64,000 nucleotides of DNA. It comes from Plasmopara viticola (Eukaryota; Oomycota; Peronosporomycetes; Peronosporales; Peronosporaceae). The notes under the pieces were generated by a model, which was not told the DNA's origin, ran no database searches, and saw nothing but the letters and a program-made list of their open reading frames with translations. The DNA is taken from contig MBPM02000051.1 of NCBI GenBank assembly GCA_001695595.3, forward strand, positions 310,001 to 374,000. Direction: 5' to 3'. Positions 47,112-58,765 of the stretch are shown piece after piece. The translations under genes were made by a program, and so were the position numbers. Within the stretch, counting starts at the first letter, position 1, and the number at the start of each line of letters is the position of its first letter.

Positions 47112-49514
47112 CTACTTCGATACAGCTTCTGATACAGCACGAGCCCATTGTCGGGCAAGTTTGCCAGAGTCCGTAATGCGAATAGTCTTTGAGCCCTACA
47201 CATGAATTATCATTAGCCTAAAGTGACACTTACAAAGGGCAAGCAGTTAGCTTCATACCGTAACGACGTCAAAAGTATGGGGGTCAATTTCGTTCACAGT
47301 GGTGTCCGGAGTCAGTAGAATCTCGCGCTTGAAGCGACCTGAGGACGAGCCGACCACGATTAATCGCGGGGCATCAGTAAGATAAAGCTTGGGTGGAATG
47401 AGCACAAAGCAGATAAGTATCGCGATCACCACATACATATCAGTCAAATCATTGTTACCCCTCGTGTGCGGCTAAACATTTTGGAGCGAATTTTGACTAC
47501 GGACTCAAAGCAGATCTGCTCATCGAGACCAATAAAATCAGGTCTTGTCTTGTGGATTAAACTCCTGCTTTGCGAATGCTTGCTGCTAATATTGACAAAA
47601 AATCGCGTTTGAGCTGAGGCTTTGAAACATTGCACGAAATACAAAGAAGACCGGACCTATATTCATCGGATGCGCATTCGGATAAATTGTTTGAAAAGTA
47701 CTCAGCGACAGCCCAGTTTTCCGTTGCACCATCCTAGAATCGAAAAAAAAGTCTGTCTGGGCGCAAGATGCAAAACTACACGCTATTCACATACCAGTGT
47801 TGGCTCCGGTAGTACCAGCTCAGGAGGTTTGTATGGAGGGACTTGGTCGCGAAGCATGTCCCACTTTACGCCTTTAAAAAAGGGATGATTCTACGACACC
47901 ACACCTTAATTGAAAGTTGCAAGTTAAATGGTGGCAGATGAAGTAAACAAACCTTTAGCTCGTTGTAACCTTCTTCGGTTGGCTGAGCACCAATGCGTTT
48001 GTCGGGATCCTAATTATATGAGAGACTGTGTCATTATCAGCCTTAAAGTTGCTAAATGTATCACAGATACAAAAGCAACCTGAACAAGGAGATTTCTAAT
48101 TAAATTTCGGGCGGATTCCGGTACACTTGTAGGGAACTCGAATTCGTCGCTCGAGTGCCTGATAATCTAAAGCCCAAATTTAAAATCAGCGTAGCAGCGC
48201 AAAATATGTAGAAGCACGACAGCCTTACCACTTGAAAGGTCAAGTAATCATTTTCACCAACAAATGGAGCACGACCAGTAAACATCTAAACCGTGACAAC
48301 ATTAGCACACATGTGAGCTCAAGAATTAGGGCTCGGGTCGGCATGGAACGGACCTGATATATTAAACAGCCCAACGCCCACAGGTCGGATGCTCGTGAGG
48401 CTGGTTGGTCGTGTAAAACTTCAGGGGACACGTATGAGGCAGTACCGCAAAATTGACACACTTCGCTACTTTTTTCATCTTGATCCTGTACACACGGCTC
48501 TTAATTAAGCTAGTTCATGAATCGAGTAGCAGCAATGCCCCACTTACCTTAGCGGTACCAAAATCAGTCACCTTCAAATTTCCTTGTTCACTACAAATGA
48601 TGGCACCAGCACATGTTAAAGTCGGACCATCCCATTAAGCCCTTGATTGTATTCAACGCGACAGACCTAAGGAGCAGGTTGTCAGGTTTAATGTCGCGGT
48701 GGATGACACGCTGCAGCACAAGATGGACCCTTTCTAGTTAGACCAGCTTCGCAGGATAAAGCACGGTCCTAAAACCGAGTAACAACAAGTTCTTCTTTCT
48801 TGAATTACCTTGGAGTGCAAATATTCAAGTGCATTGACTAACTCTGCCATGTAAAACTGAGTGAGTTCGAATGAGCACGCTGCATTCGACACGCCTTGTT
48901 GTCGCTTTATCTGATACTCCTTGCTGCTCAAAATGACGTCATTTAAACCAAGACCAAATTACGATTACCTTGAACATCACGCACCTTATGAGTCCATAAA
49001 GATCACCACCCCGACAAAGCTCGAGAACTAAGTACAGACTGTGATTGTCCTGCGCTTACAGCCAGATACGGTAATGAGGTGAGAAGAGAGAAAATAAATG
49101 TTTCGCGGTGCTGCCACAAACTAATCAGCAGCTGATAGATTATCATTGCGCTGGTAAAGCGTGGCGTCAAAAAGTCATGATTCCTTACGCGGAAGCTGCA
49201 ATAGAACTTGACAATATTCGGATGCGAGAGACGCGACATGACTTTACGCTCTGTAAGCACAAAGGTCGTTTTGTTCTCCTTGCGAATAAAGCTCTGGTCC
49301 ATCACCTTAACAGCAAAGTCCATGCGACTCTTCTTCAGTTGCGCGTGAAAAACCTGCAGCAAACCGTCTGGCATCAGTCTTATTGCAGCAATTCAAAAAA
49401 GTAGTATCAATACACCTTAGCGTACGAGCCCTGGCCAAGCACAATACCGAAGAAGAAGGCACTAGCCTCAGGAGCCGCGTCGAAGTGAAGCGCATGCGCC
49501 GGTGGCGTGTCCAT
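47112..49514 (-). CDS. PDK1: 3-phosphoinositide-dependent protein kinase 1 (PDK1), multi-exon
   Basis: A Ser/Thr kinase followed by a C-terminal PH domain, from the ATG at 49514 to the TAG at 47112. First exons: 49514-49416, 49353-49189, 49049-48985, 48923-48809, 48710-48667, 48590-48548, 48485-48354, 48285-48229, 48166-48080, 48009-47953, 47890-47795, then PH exons. Splicing gives in order: P-loop [12 protein letters not shown], catalytic lysine FAVKVMD, catalytic loop [11 protein letters not shown], magnesium loop [29 protein letters not shown], then an [13 protein letters not shown] tail. After a linker come the PH strands [25 protein letters not shown] and DVVTV. This is the PDK1 layout: it activates AGC kinases (Akt, S6K, PKA-type) and is drawn to membranes by its PH domain. 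The activation-loop serine equivalent is a glutamine (EVCQFCGTA), unlike the usual NSFVGTA. Confidence 0.9.
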
Positions 49515-49769
49515 CGTCTCCCCAGCAACTCGTCAAGTCGCTTTAGCAAAACAAGCATTCGTTCTAAACATACAGTACCGATCTATACATTATGAATTCG
49601 TGCATAAAAAGTGGTAACTTGAAAGCTTTCTCAGTACACCGACCTCGAACCGTAAGTATACCTCGGGTATTATACTCCATAATGTCACACACCGCTTTGA
49701 ACAATATAAGATCTCCTCATGAAAGGTCCCCGGTATACAATTTTTAATAAATAATATTTGCTCCGGCAA

Positions 49770-49865
49770 TTTAAGCAGAATTTACAAGTGTCTTTGCTCC
49801 GTCAACCTCCGCTCCGCCGCCTCTTCGCTGCGCTACTTAGGTCGCCTTCCCTCGCTGACAAAATT
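49770..49865 (+). repeat. Ty1/copia leader or LTR fragment
   Basis: The plus strand here matches, with substitutions, the reverse complement of about 56,925-57,000 next to the copia element: ACAAGTGTCTTTGCTCCGTC, CTCCGCTCCGCCGCCTCTTC, then GCTACTTAGGTCGCCTTCCC. It is in the opposite orientation to the 53-57 kb element and stands alone, so it is a separate relic. Confidence 0.55.
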
Positions 49866-50205
49866 TAACACTTTTATGCTAAAAGCTAGCTTCTATTCAA
49901 AGAAGCCTGGTGCATGACGATCATACTAGCTTGCATACTGAGGTATTACGAGCGATACCAACACAGAAGTATTCCCTGCTTAACTAACAGAGTTAAATTT
50001 ATGCGCATAAATAAACATAGGTAGGACCAAAATCAGGCAAATATCGTATTAAAAAACACACTTTTCAAGACCGGGCATACTAAATGGACGATCGTACATC
50101 TTTTGAACGCTTCTTTTGTGCGATGTGCCGTATACCTCGTCATATCTGGTAGCACTTTGGAGCCAAGATATCTATTTAAACCCTAGCAAAGGAATTTTAA
50201 TGATT

Positions 50206-51352
50206 AGAACTACCTTCGCTTATCTTTACAACGCGCTGTTCACTCTGTTTGGTAGACTTGCTGGCCTCCATGGGCCTGATATAGCGGCTGCATTTGCATC
50301 CCACTCTACTGCAAAGCAGATGGAACAATCAGGCTCTGCGAACAAAGTCTATGCTTCAGGGCTTAGACAGCACAGGCTCAGTGGTAGCACTACTGTGTGT
50401 AAGGCTTAATTAACCTTCAAAGAGAAATAGAACCTCGTATAAAATGATCAAGGATATAAAAATAGTATTCAATCGACTTTGATCTCGGAAGATCATGGCG
50501 ATCGTACTTTCTAACATGTAAATCTAAGCTATCTTCGAGCAATCACCCGTAAAACTACTTCAGCTGAGCACCCGTGTCCTGGAAGCACATAAAGGAACAA
50601 TTGAAAGAGACGTTGCGACTACTCAAGCTCTCTTGCGTGCAAGTATAATTGACGTGGGCTTCATGGTTATGATTGTAAAAAATGAAAATTGACGGCATCC
50701 AAAATAGGGACGCTGCTTCTCGGACGAGTCAAGGCGACTGTGTTCATGGATAGCATAAGCACAGGCCCACGAAGCACATAGCTCATAAGATTGCGGGCAG
50801 CAACAACAATGGGAAGTTCAAAGTTTTTCAGAGAGATATCCAGCCGCGGACAGATTAGCCTGGTGAATAAATAGGTCCTCGTTCCGCAGTGTTTTGAGGA
50901 GTGTTATTTGTGGGCTATGTCTGGTTTTAATGGACTCAAGCGCTGCCGAGCATGTTGTTTTGTTCGCGGTAAGAAAAGTCGCGCACTTCCACTTAAGCAG
51001 CACTTAATAGGAGGCCGAGTATTATTTCTGCGTTGTGTGACTAAAGTGTTTATGCTAGGGATCAAACAACATGGTATCGCAGGAGTAGACTTTTTTGGGC
51101 AGTTCTGAAAAAATGGAGCACATTGAAATGTATGTTGCTTATCACATGGGCGAGCTCAAGCTTAAGTTTCTATCCGGTGATCTGTACGAAAATTTTGTCG
51201 AGAGCATAAATGCAACGCAATATTTGTCAGCGCTGACAACGATCAAACTCTTGGATCTTGTCGGACGAGTCAAACGTGCAGATGTTGTGTATTGGAGCGA
51301 GGAAGTGACCATGCTGGTTCAAGTTGCTGGTGGTGTATCGACTCGAATCTGA
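50206..51352 (+). other. Decayed coding copies, unknown family
   Basis: At 50,245-50,405 a frame repeats the GRLAG..AAA..KVY motif seen at 25.3 kb. At about 51,040 a shorter version occurs. At 51,095-51,352 an open frame of 85 codons (YVAYHMGELKLKFLSGDLYE, TTIKLLDLVGRV) follows, unrecognised. Between them are frames full of stops. The fragments look like remains of a small multigene family that has been pseudogenised. They could be effector-like genes, but no RxLR, LFLAK or signal-peptide motif is visible to support that. Confidence 0.35.
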
Positions 51353-51789
51353 TCTTCGGTAATACATTCAAACTAGCTCCCAGCTATCCCATATAATGCA
51401 TTCCTGACGATGTTGTTAAAGCTTGTTACCGCACGGGTCCTGAAGGGTTAGACGATAAAGAGGTATGTACAATGTGCTTAGAAATTGAATTCCTGAATTT
51501 CTGTGGTTAATATTAAACGTAAATTTTCTACTTACGTATCGGAGAACTCCGTGCGTATACCGGTGATCTTTAAGAAAGAGAGAGGAGGATGTTCATATAC
51601 AACTGCGGCGGGCACAAAACTCCGGATAATCTTGTTTTGATCTGGGATCGAACGAAGACTAATGTGTGCTTCTTCTCCGCATGCGCCATTGATTTAGTCC
51701 AAGCGGCAAATTTATTCGTCATTAGCAGCATAAAAGATACATGGACTGCATTCTGGAAAGGAGAAAAGCTCCGAATAATCAATCTTGGG

Positions 51790-52127
51790 TAAATTGTTTT
51801 CATTAACTTTTAAGAGATTTTAGCTACCGGAACCCATGCGCTAGGACTAAGCTGTCTCTATCGCGGGATGCTTGTAGCAATCCGACCCATACTGGGACCG
51901 GGTTCCGTACCCCTCATTGCACTATGGGGCTTTTTCGGTCAGTGAGCGTCCCCCACCCAAACTACCCAATCGGGCGCGTTTTGGTAGGGCAGTCACACAC
52001 TCGGGTGTGATGGCTCGTCCACTTTAGTGACCTATCTCCGGCTGCCTTAATTCGGATCCTATGAGTATCGAACCAGATACCTCCCGGTCCTGGGGCGAAC
52101 GGCTAACCGCTCGAGCCACAGGGTCGG
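51790..52127 (-). mobile_element. tRNA-derived SINE with 20-bp target duplication
   Basis: The 338-base insert is flanked by direct repeats at 51770-51789 and 52128-52147 (TCCGAATAATCAATCTTGGG, one difference between copies). On the minus strand it begins with a tRNA-like head: a box A-like TGGCTCGAGCGG (52118-52107) and a box B-like GGTTCGATACTC (52074-52063), the internal promoter of RNA polymerase III. The AT-rich end nearest 51790 is the tail. It interrupts an unidentified open stretch that continues on both sides. A diverged relative is at 38.5 kb. Confidence 0.85.
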
Positions 52128-52868
52128 TCCGAATAATCAATCCTGGGAATTGGTTGAATGGTCTTATTAGCGATATTGCGTTGTCGGGAAGCTTTTGAAT
52201 CCCGAAAAGCGCTTATTTATAAAATTGGTCACGAAAGCTAGGCGTCAAGTCAACGAGATGCCTGATTTTCTCGATTTCACTAAGCAATGATTCGGTGTGT
52301 ACTTTCGCTCGACGTTAACGGTCAATGGCATGGAAAACAGCTGTTACACAGCTTCAAGAGGTCGTCAAAAACCATCAAATATGACGGTAAACCTGTTCCT
52401 ATGCCAGGTCAGCTGAGAGACGATATTGAAGCCAACGAGCAATTATTGGTGTAGTGTTAACCGTCAGAGGAATGCCTTTGGCGCATAGGTAGCATCCTTT
52501 ATAATTTTGAACATTCTGACTCAGTGTCGTAAACACATTCTCTATAGCGTGTATTTCTAAGTAGTGTGTAGCACACCGATATAGAAGTGCAATCCTGGCT
52601 CTTTAAAATGCCCAATGAAATCTTAGAACATGAATCGATGCAGTTTTAAAAGCGTGCGCATAGCTGATGTAAGGTCGTGCTGAAACAATGACTCATTTGA
52701 AACACTTTTTACGTACACGCCACGCGATGAGTTGCCTCCAAACATTCCCCGAGGCGTGCGAAGAGGATGAGCGTGGTATGGCCCGCATCGACCAAACAAT
52801 ACATCCTACACAAATCTGTTGTTCAAAGAGGGATGCGACAACGGCTTGTGTCGGTACTCAGTGGTAGA

Positions 52869-53327
52869 CTACTCGCAAAACCCGTCACCCACTGCGTCGG
52901 CGACTACATGAGTTGCTGCTTCCTCTTCTTTCTGCTTTTCGGCGCTGGTGCCGTCATCAACGAGGGCATTTAAGGCTGGATCTTCCCCTCTGAATAACAC
53001 CGAGGAAACCCCAGTCCTTTTGTTTGAGGCTTTGTCGCATAACCGGTGAGTTTGGTGACAAGTCAAACCTCTTTTGGTGCTGCATCCGGGCGATGAAGGT
53101 GTTTCGACAGAATTATTGTTGGATGGCCCCTTCACCGAGCTAGTGAGCGGAGGGATCGGCAAGTGCCCACCGGACTCCTCTCGGCGACTCCTTATCATTT
53201 CTATTGCTCGAAATTGTGTGTCTGCGGACGACCGGTGGAGGAAAGCGGTATATACGTGCACGCTATGGTGGAGTGGGTGATTCTTCCAGGGCCTTCTTGC
53301 CCGAGCGGCTCTTGCCAGGCAAACCAC
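52869..53327 (-). CDS. Uncertain 152-codon open frame
   Basis: A minus-strand open frame beginning with a GTG or an internal ATG (RAIEMIRSRREESGGHLPIP), with a Ser/Pro-rich middle and an acidic ending (DDGTSAEKQKEEEAATHVV). No domain is recognised. Immediately upstream in another frame (53,517-53,263) is a Lys/Arg-rich run (HPRQRRQVKSGLPGKSRSGK). It could be an exon, retroelement filler between the copia relic and its lost 3' LTR, or chance. Low confidence. Confidence 0.25.
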   Translation of the reverse strand: MVCLARAARARRPWKNHPLHHSVHVYTAFLHRSSADTQFRAIEMIRSRREESGGHLPIPPLTSSVKGPSNNNSVETPSSPGCSTKRGLTCHQTHRLCDKASNKRTGVSSVLFRGEDPALNALVDDGTSAEKQKEEEAATHVVADAVGDGFCE

Positions 53328-53503
53328 TTTTAACTTGCCGCCGTTGACGCGGGTGCAGCCTTTGTTGCGGGTTTACCCTTCGTTGATCATGCAAGCTCAG
53401 GCACAAAGACCGGATTCGTTGCAGACGCAATTTCGAATACTGAAGCAAGCTTCTCAAGGTTGGCTTAGTCATCGTTAAATGACCCAGCCCTCGCTGACAA
53501 AAC

Positions 53504-56500
53504 TTATTTTTGTGCAAACGTCGAAGAGGGAGAAATGAAACTAACTTTCTTCATTTTGATGGCTAAGTGGAAGTTGTTGCATAAAGATATGTTTAAATCT
53601 GGCTTTTCGCTAAAAGAACCTTTATAAGCTCCTAGGATCCTTGAAGGTATGAGCTTGACCGAAACCCAATATTCGTTTCGCATAAAAAATGGGACATGGC
53701 GACCGTAAAGGCAAGGCCCGGGCGTTGCAGTTATTAAGTGCATAAAAGCACCCACAGCTCCACGGAATTAAGCGTTCACTTTGTCAAAGCACTGCTTTGG
53801 ACAAGTTGCAGACTCACATACAAGTCAAACTGCTTGAGGATATCGTTCACGTGGCGTCATTGGCAAGAAGTCACACTGCCGTCATCTTTGTCGATTTGCT
53901 CGGTGCCAAGCACATTAAACACTTGTTTCTGTATGTCATCTTAAAAGGCGTCATAAGGTTGTTTTAAACTTATTTCAGCTTTCTATTACAGCCGCATCAT
54001 CCCCATATACCAATTAAGGCCCGCAGTAATTACATGTAGAGGTTTGGGTGAATTTCTAAAACTTGAAAATAGATTGAGCATACGAAGTCGTCGATTGTCT
54101 CTTTCTACATAGACTAAAACTTCAAATCGCTTTGACAAGGTCCAGACAATTACAGTAATTGTCGACTCCGGCCTCTTCCAGCATTACGCAGTACACGACT
54201 TTCTTCATTACGACATTCAGATGATCAACAGGCCAGTCAAAGAAGTTAGTCACATTCTTGAAGTAGCGTAATCAGTTACTGACAAAAATGTTCTTTAACC
54301 TTGTGCTTGATCTTACTAATCCTTTGTTGGCCAGTCGGTAGCTTGGCGGCACTAAATCCACCACGAAGTTGCATTAAGCTGAGCTCTGTGCGAATAGCTT
54401 GACGCCACTCTAACCAATCCAGCTGTTATACAGCATGTTGGTATGAGCACTTGCAGTTCATGCATGACAATTGCTTCCAATGCGCTGACTCTTACTTGCG
54501 AAAATTGGATGCCGAAGAGATATCACCTTCATCATCTTGATTTCCCATAGCTCTGTTTTTAAGCCAAGAAATGGTTTGTCGGCGCTTTACAAAATGCCCG
54601 AGAAGATAATCCCGATTACCTATTTACTTTTGCCACCAGGCCGTGCTGAGTATAAGTCAGCAGATGTCCGTCTGGTGCTATTTACTTGAGCTTTCCTCTT
54701 TTGTGTCTTAATATGGTCCATAGGTTATGTTTTGTAGTCGTCAACAATGTCCAGTAATCAAAGTCTAGGTCGACGCTATCTGTTTCGTCGTAAGCATTTG
54801 TAGTTGACACACCAAATCTTGACTCATTAACAGTGACACCGCGACTGATCACAATGCTTAAACCCAATGGCATAGACACGGTAAGCATTCGAAACTTGTC
54901 AGTAGCTTGCAAACATTTTAAAGCGATTTTTGGGAACCCATTTTTGCCTAATCTTTCTCGAAGTCTGAATAAATGTCCAGCACCCGAATGCACGCAAGTA
55001 TATCTTCCTCGACCAGGATTCGTTGGCAATCTCAAACGGTGTCTTGTTCGCAACATTGGTCGATGGGATTCGGTTCATGGTGTGCATTGTAACCATGGCA
55101 ACTTCGACCAAAAGCACTTGTCGAGCCTTGCATGGCTTAGCATGGTAAGACCAATCATAAAAGTGGTCCTGATGGTAGACTCTGTTGTGCCTATGTCCGG
55201 TGTTTTTAAAAAACCACTGTCTGCAGCTAGATGCCTTGTATCTCGTTGAATACTTGAAGCGAGTTCGACAAGAAATTGTGGGCACACAAAATTGACCTAC
55301 TTTCCAAGTTACGTTCGAATCTTTAAGATGTAATTATCGAGGCACTTTTCGTTGTGTGACCTGAACTTAGAACGAAAGCCCTTCATGCTTATGTTGGTTT
55401 AGAAAACAGCAAGCAGCAGATACGTACTGCCACAAGGAAAACTTTCCATTGAATCATATATGGCACAGCTGAGCAGCTCAAAGTGGTATCGGCGTTGTCC
55501 CGATCGCGTGACAAATGTTTCTGGACCATCTCGCCTTGCTGACACATGCCTGATACCTCTGGTAAAAATGACAAACTTGTGTTCTTTATCATGCTGCTGG
55601 TGACCATCTTACGAGGTGATTGGAGCATGGTCCATCCTCGCATGCAAGTCAACATTGCGAGCTAATGTAGCCAATTTTGCTGCGCTCATTAGAATGCATA
55701 CCCCGATAAGGTAGTCCATAAAATTTGCATTCGCAGCGACTTGTTGCGAGCTCTAACGTGCACGAACATGTTTGCAACACCAAAACCACTTGACTTCTCT
55801 GGTTTTGTCCATAGAATACCAGAAGAAGACTCTTGTTCCTGGTCAACACGCACAAAGCGGCTTGCGTCTCGATGTTCGGCTCTTCGCTGCTATGCAGAAA
55901 GACTCGCATGATATTGAAATCCGCACCTTTAAGTCGCCATTGACCACCGGATGTTGCCTTCATCGTGCTCATCAAGCTGGCTTGATTATTGCAGATGTGA
56001 AGCGTGGCGCCACTGTCAATCGTCACATCCTAGACATTTCTTCGTCGGTTGATGTTCTCCAATTCAGCGAAGCTGCAAACACAACGGGATTGTATTCGCT
56101 GTCGTTATTGTTTCGCCAATAAACGACGATAGTATCGCAGCCACGTTTCGACCGCCGCGTTGTCCACCACGATTTTCATCATTCTGTTTAGCCCAGCAAC
56201 ACCCCTTCGTGTGCCCCAATTGCATACAGTTTATGCACTATTAAGATTTTCGGTTAGCACTAAACGCATTTGGTTCGTCCTCAGTCTTGACCGCTGGAAC
56301 CATCTCGCTTAAGCGCTTGGGTGCCCATTTGTAGGTGCTTTCGAAGTCTTGCTACGTGGCTCATTTTAGAGTTGAAGTAGGCATTTTCGTAGCTATTAGG
56401 AAGATTGCGCAACAAACAAATCGTATCGTCCTCCATTTGGCACCGATGCTACTAAGTTTGGCGCTGATGTCGAGATATTGATTGCAATTATGCAACACGT

Positions 56501-56760
56501 TGGTGCCTTCGGTCATCTCCACACTAAAGAGCTTTTGCTTCAAGCAGATGGGCCTTCGGGAAAAAAAAGTTGCATCCAGCGTTTTAGACCCACTGTAAAG
56601 CGTCTGAAGAAGTATCCACGAGGTCCACGCTTCTTTGCAATTTGTCTACCACGTGATTGATGTCGGCGTCTATTTGCGAATCATGAGCTCAAATGCGATG
56701 TGACCTGCTTTGACGTATTCTTCTGTCGCCCGAAGGTTCGTAGAGGTTGGAGTTGACTCA
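53504..56760 (-). mobile_element. Degenerate Ty1/copia retrotransposon (gag-pol relic)
   Basis: The minus strand shows copia domains in the right order. Gag (56,760-56,160) has LFSVEMTEGTNVLHNCNQYL and a zinc knuckle CINCMQLGHTKGC at about 56,238-56,198. Protease is TIDSGATLHICNN at about 56,023-55,985. Integrase has MNRIPSTNVANKTPFEIANE at about 55,075-55,015. RT has DVTNFFDWPVDHLNVV near 54,230. The RT/RNase H end has GAFMHLITATPGPCLYG with FFMRNEYWVSVKL (53,752-53,640). Stops and frame changes occur throughout. The order gag-PR-IN-RT identifies copia rather than gypsy. The 3' LTR was not found. Confidence 0.8.
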
Positions 56761-56989
56761 CGGTGAACGTTTTTTCAAGCTGACTTAGTCAGAATCACGC
56801 CACGCTTGTAACGGCTCCACGTCGCGTAATCGTCGCTGTTAAACGTAACGGTGATTACGTCATGAGCATAGCTTATGATTGTCGAGCACTTACCTGTTGA
56901 AATTTGTAAACTAGGGAAGGCAATTAAGTAGCGAAGCGAACTAGCAGGCAAAGAGTCGTCGGAGCGGAGGAAGGTCGGTGCGAAGACAC

Positions 56990-57387
56990 TTAAGTGGAAG
57001 GAGAATTTATAAGTAACAAGATCGGTAAAGTCCTTTGTTCGCGACTATCTGCTAGTCCTAAGCGAAGCGTTTTTAAGCTACTCGAATTTCTTGCCATTCG
57101 CTTTAGGGTGCCTATTCATGCACTTTATCGTTGCTTCTTCGTACCGGACAAACTGTAAGGAGCTGACACCGACCAAAGTATACCAGCTACCACAATAAAA
57201 AGCTATGCTTTATGTGACGCCCCGTAATGCGAATTGTGTGGCTGGCTCTATTCGCAGAGACTCAGAAAAGTGCTCTATAATGTCAACAAACCAGCCCATC
57301 AGATTTCTTGATCTCTCACATTCCTCTACTTTATAGCCTTAGTGACCCTACCACTTCTATCGAGAAACTGTTGCATCGATGTCAACA
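56990..57387 (-). repeat. Probable 5' LTR of the copia element
   Basis: On the minus strand the segment starts TGTTGACATCGATGCAACAG, includes a TATA-like GGCTATAAAG near 57,340, and leads into the leader before gag. A similar start occurs again at about 58,003 to 57,960 (ATCGATACAACAGTTTCTCA), another LTR fragment. The inner end of the LTR is not defined, because the other LTR is missing. Confidence 0.5.
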
Positions 57388-58291
57388 TTTAAGCTTGCCT
57401 CGACGTCTACGCTGCTAATGCAGTGTCAACGAGTCACAATATATACACGTGGCCGTGCTTATAATAAGAACGAGAAAGTTTGTGCTTGCAGAAAAATAGG
57501 TGAGTACTACCGACGACATCTGTAGTTTGTACATGGCCATGTTACCGAAATTATATGCAGTTATAATCCGATGAAGTGGTCATTTGAATTGATTTAATTG
57601 GTAGTTCTCGAAGTGTGTCCTATGAAGCTACCTATAGTAATGTAACACGCATTGCTTTCGCCAGGATTGAGTGGAGTCAATTCGTCACGGTCACGCTTCT
57701 AACCGGGTAGTGAGGTATACGTATTGTGGTATGTGTCATTGTGGCACTATACCCAGGATGTGAAAGGCGCGTCCTTTTTAAACCAGGAGTGGACATATAA
57801 AAACTGTCGAATGACAATATCTCGAGGTCACTGAGGAAGGAAGTACCGCCTCAGACTGGCAAACAGAGCAGGGAAATATCCTCATTCTTGGTAGTAAAAG
57901 GACCTCGTGTCAGAATTCTGATGTGCTATAACGATACTACAAATCATAATGCAACTACCTTAGTGCCCCTACCACTTCTATTGAGAAACTGTTGTATCGA
58001 TGTGAAGAACTTGAGTGTCTTACCGCGCTCCGAACTTCAGGATTCACAACTCCGGGAATCTTGATCATTAATATATTGACGTCGCTAAGTATGTTGTAAA
58101 GCCCTTCATTAATCGGAAGGATAATGAGGTGATTAACTTTGGGTCTGACTTTACCAAGGCCAAAAGTGGCCACAAGCCTTCTTAAATGGTCCAGTAGAGG
58201 TGCCACCCACCCACTATATATAGGCAAGCATGTGCCAAGATGTCTGATTTGCTTTTAATATCGGCCGAATTATGATATAGACACGACCGAT

Positions 58292-58618
58292 TTTTCGGAA
58301 AAGGTTGGGGTGACGCCCTCCTTCCAAGCGCGGGGGCTAAATGCTCGCGCGCTTCGGGCAGGTGCTCTCGGGCATCTGCAGGTCTCTAACGAGTCTCACT
58401 TTCGACGCGACGGTCTCCAGCACTAGGGCGCCACCTGGGCTCTTACCAAGTCAGAATCACACAAAATAATGGAAGACCCTCACGGCCTCGGTGCTGGCTG
58501 CACTGCCCGCCGAACGAGACCCGACGTATGCGGACACCACTCTATGCCGTGGACTAGCCATAGAGCCTAGCACGTGCATAACTTGGCAACGCGATAACGT
58601 AATACAATACAATACAAT
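58292..58618 (+). mobile_element. (AATAC)n-tailed short retroposon, longer copy
   Basis: A 327-base insert flanked by a perfect 11-bp direct repeat ACACGACCGAT (58281-58291 and 58619-58629). It ends in AATACAATACAATACAAT. About 250 bases match the reverse complement of 19925-20180. No convincing polymerase III boxes and no coding frame were seen, so its master element (a LINE 3' end or a novel SINE) is unknown. Confidence 0.85.
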
Positions 58619-58765
58619 ACACGACCGATATGCTCATAGTTACCAATTGAATCACGATAAGCGTCTTTCCGTCTATTGATCTCTTCTACTACCGCTGCCT
58701 ATAACTGTCGGCAATTCTTAAATAAAAAAGCGGTTATTTGAGCAATATTTCTGCATCTGCTCGTC

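Noticed and set aside
50908..51108. Possible RxLR effector
   Set aside because: The basic cysteine-containing frame has no signal peptide, no RxLR and no EER motif; an effector call would be guesswork.
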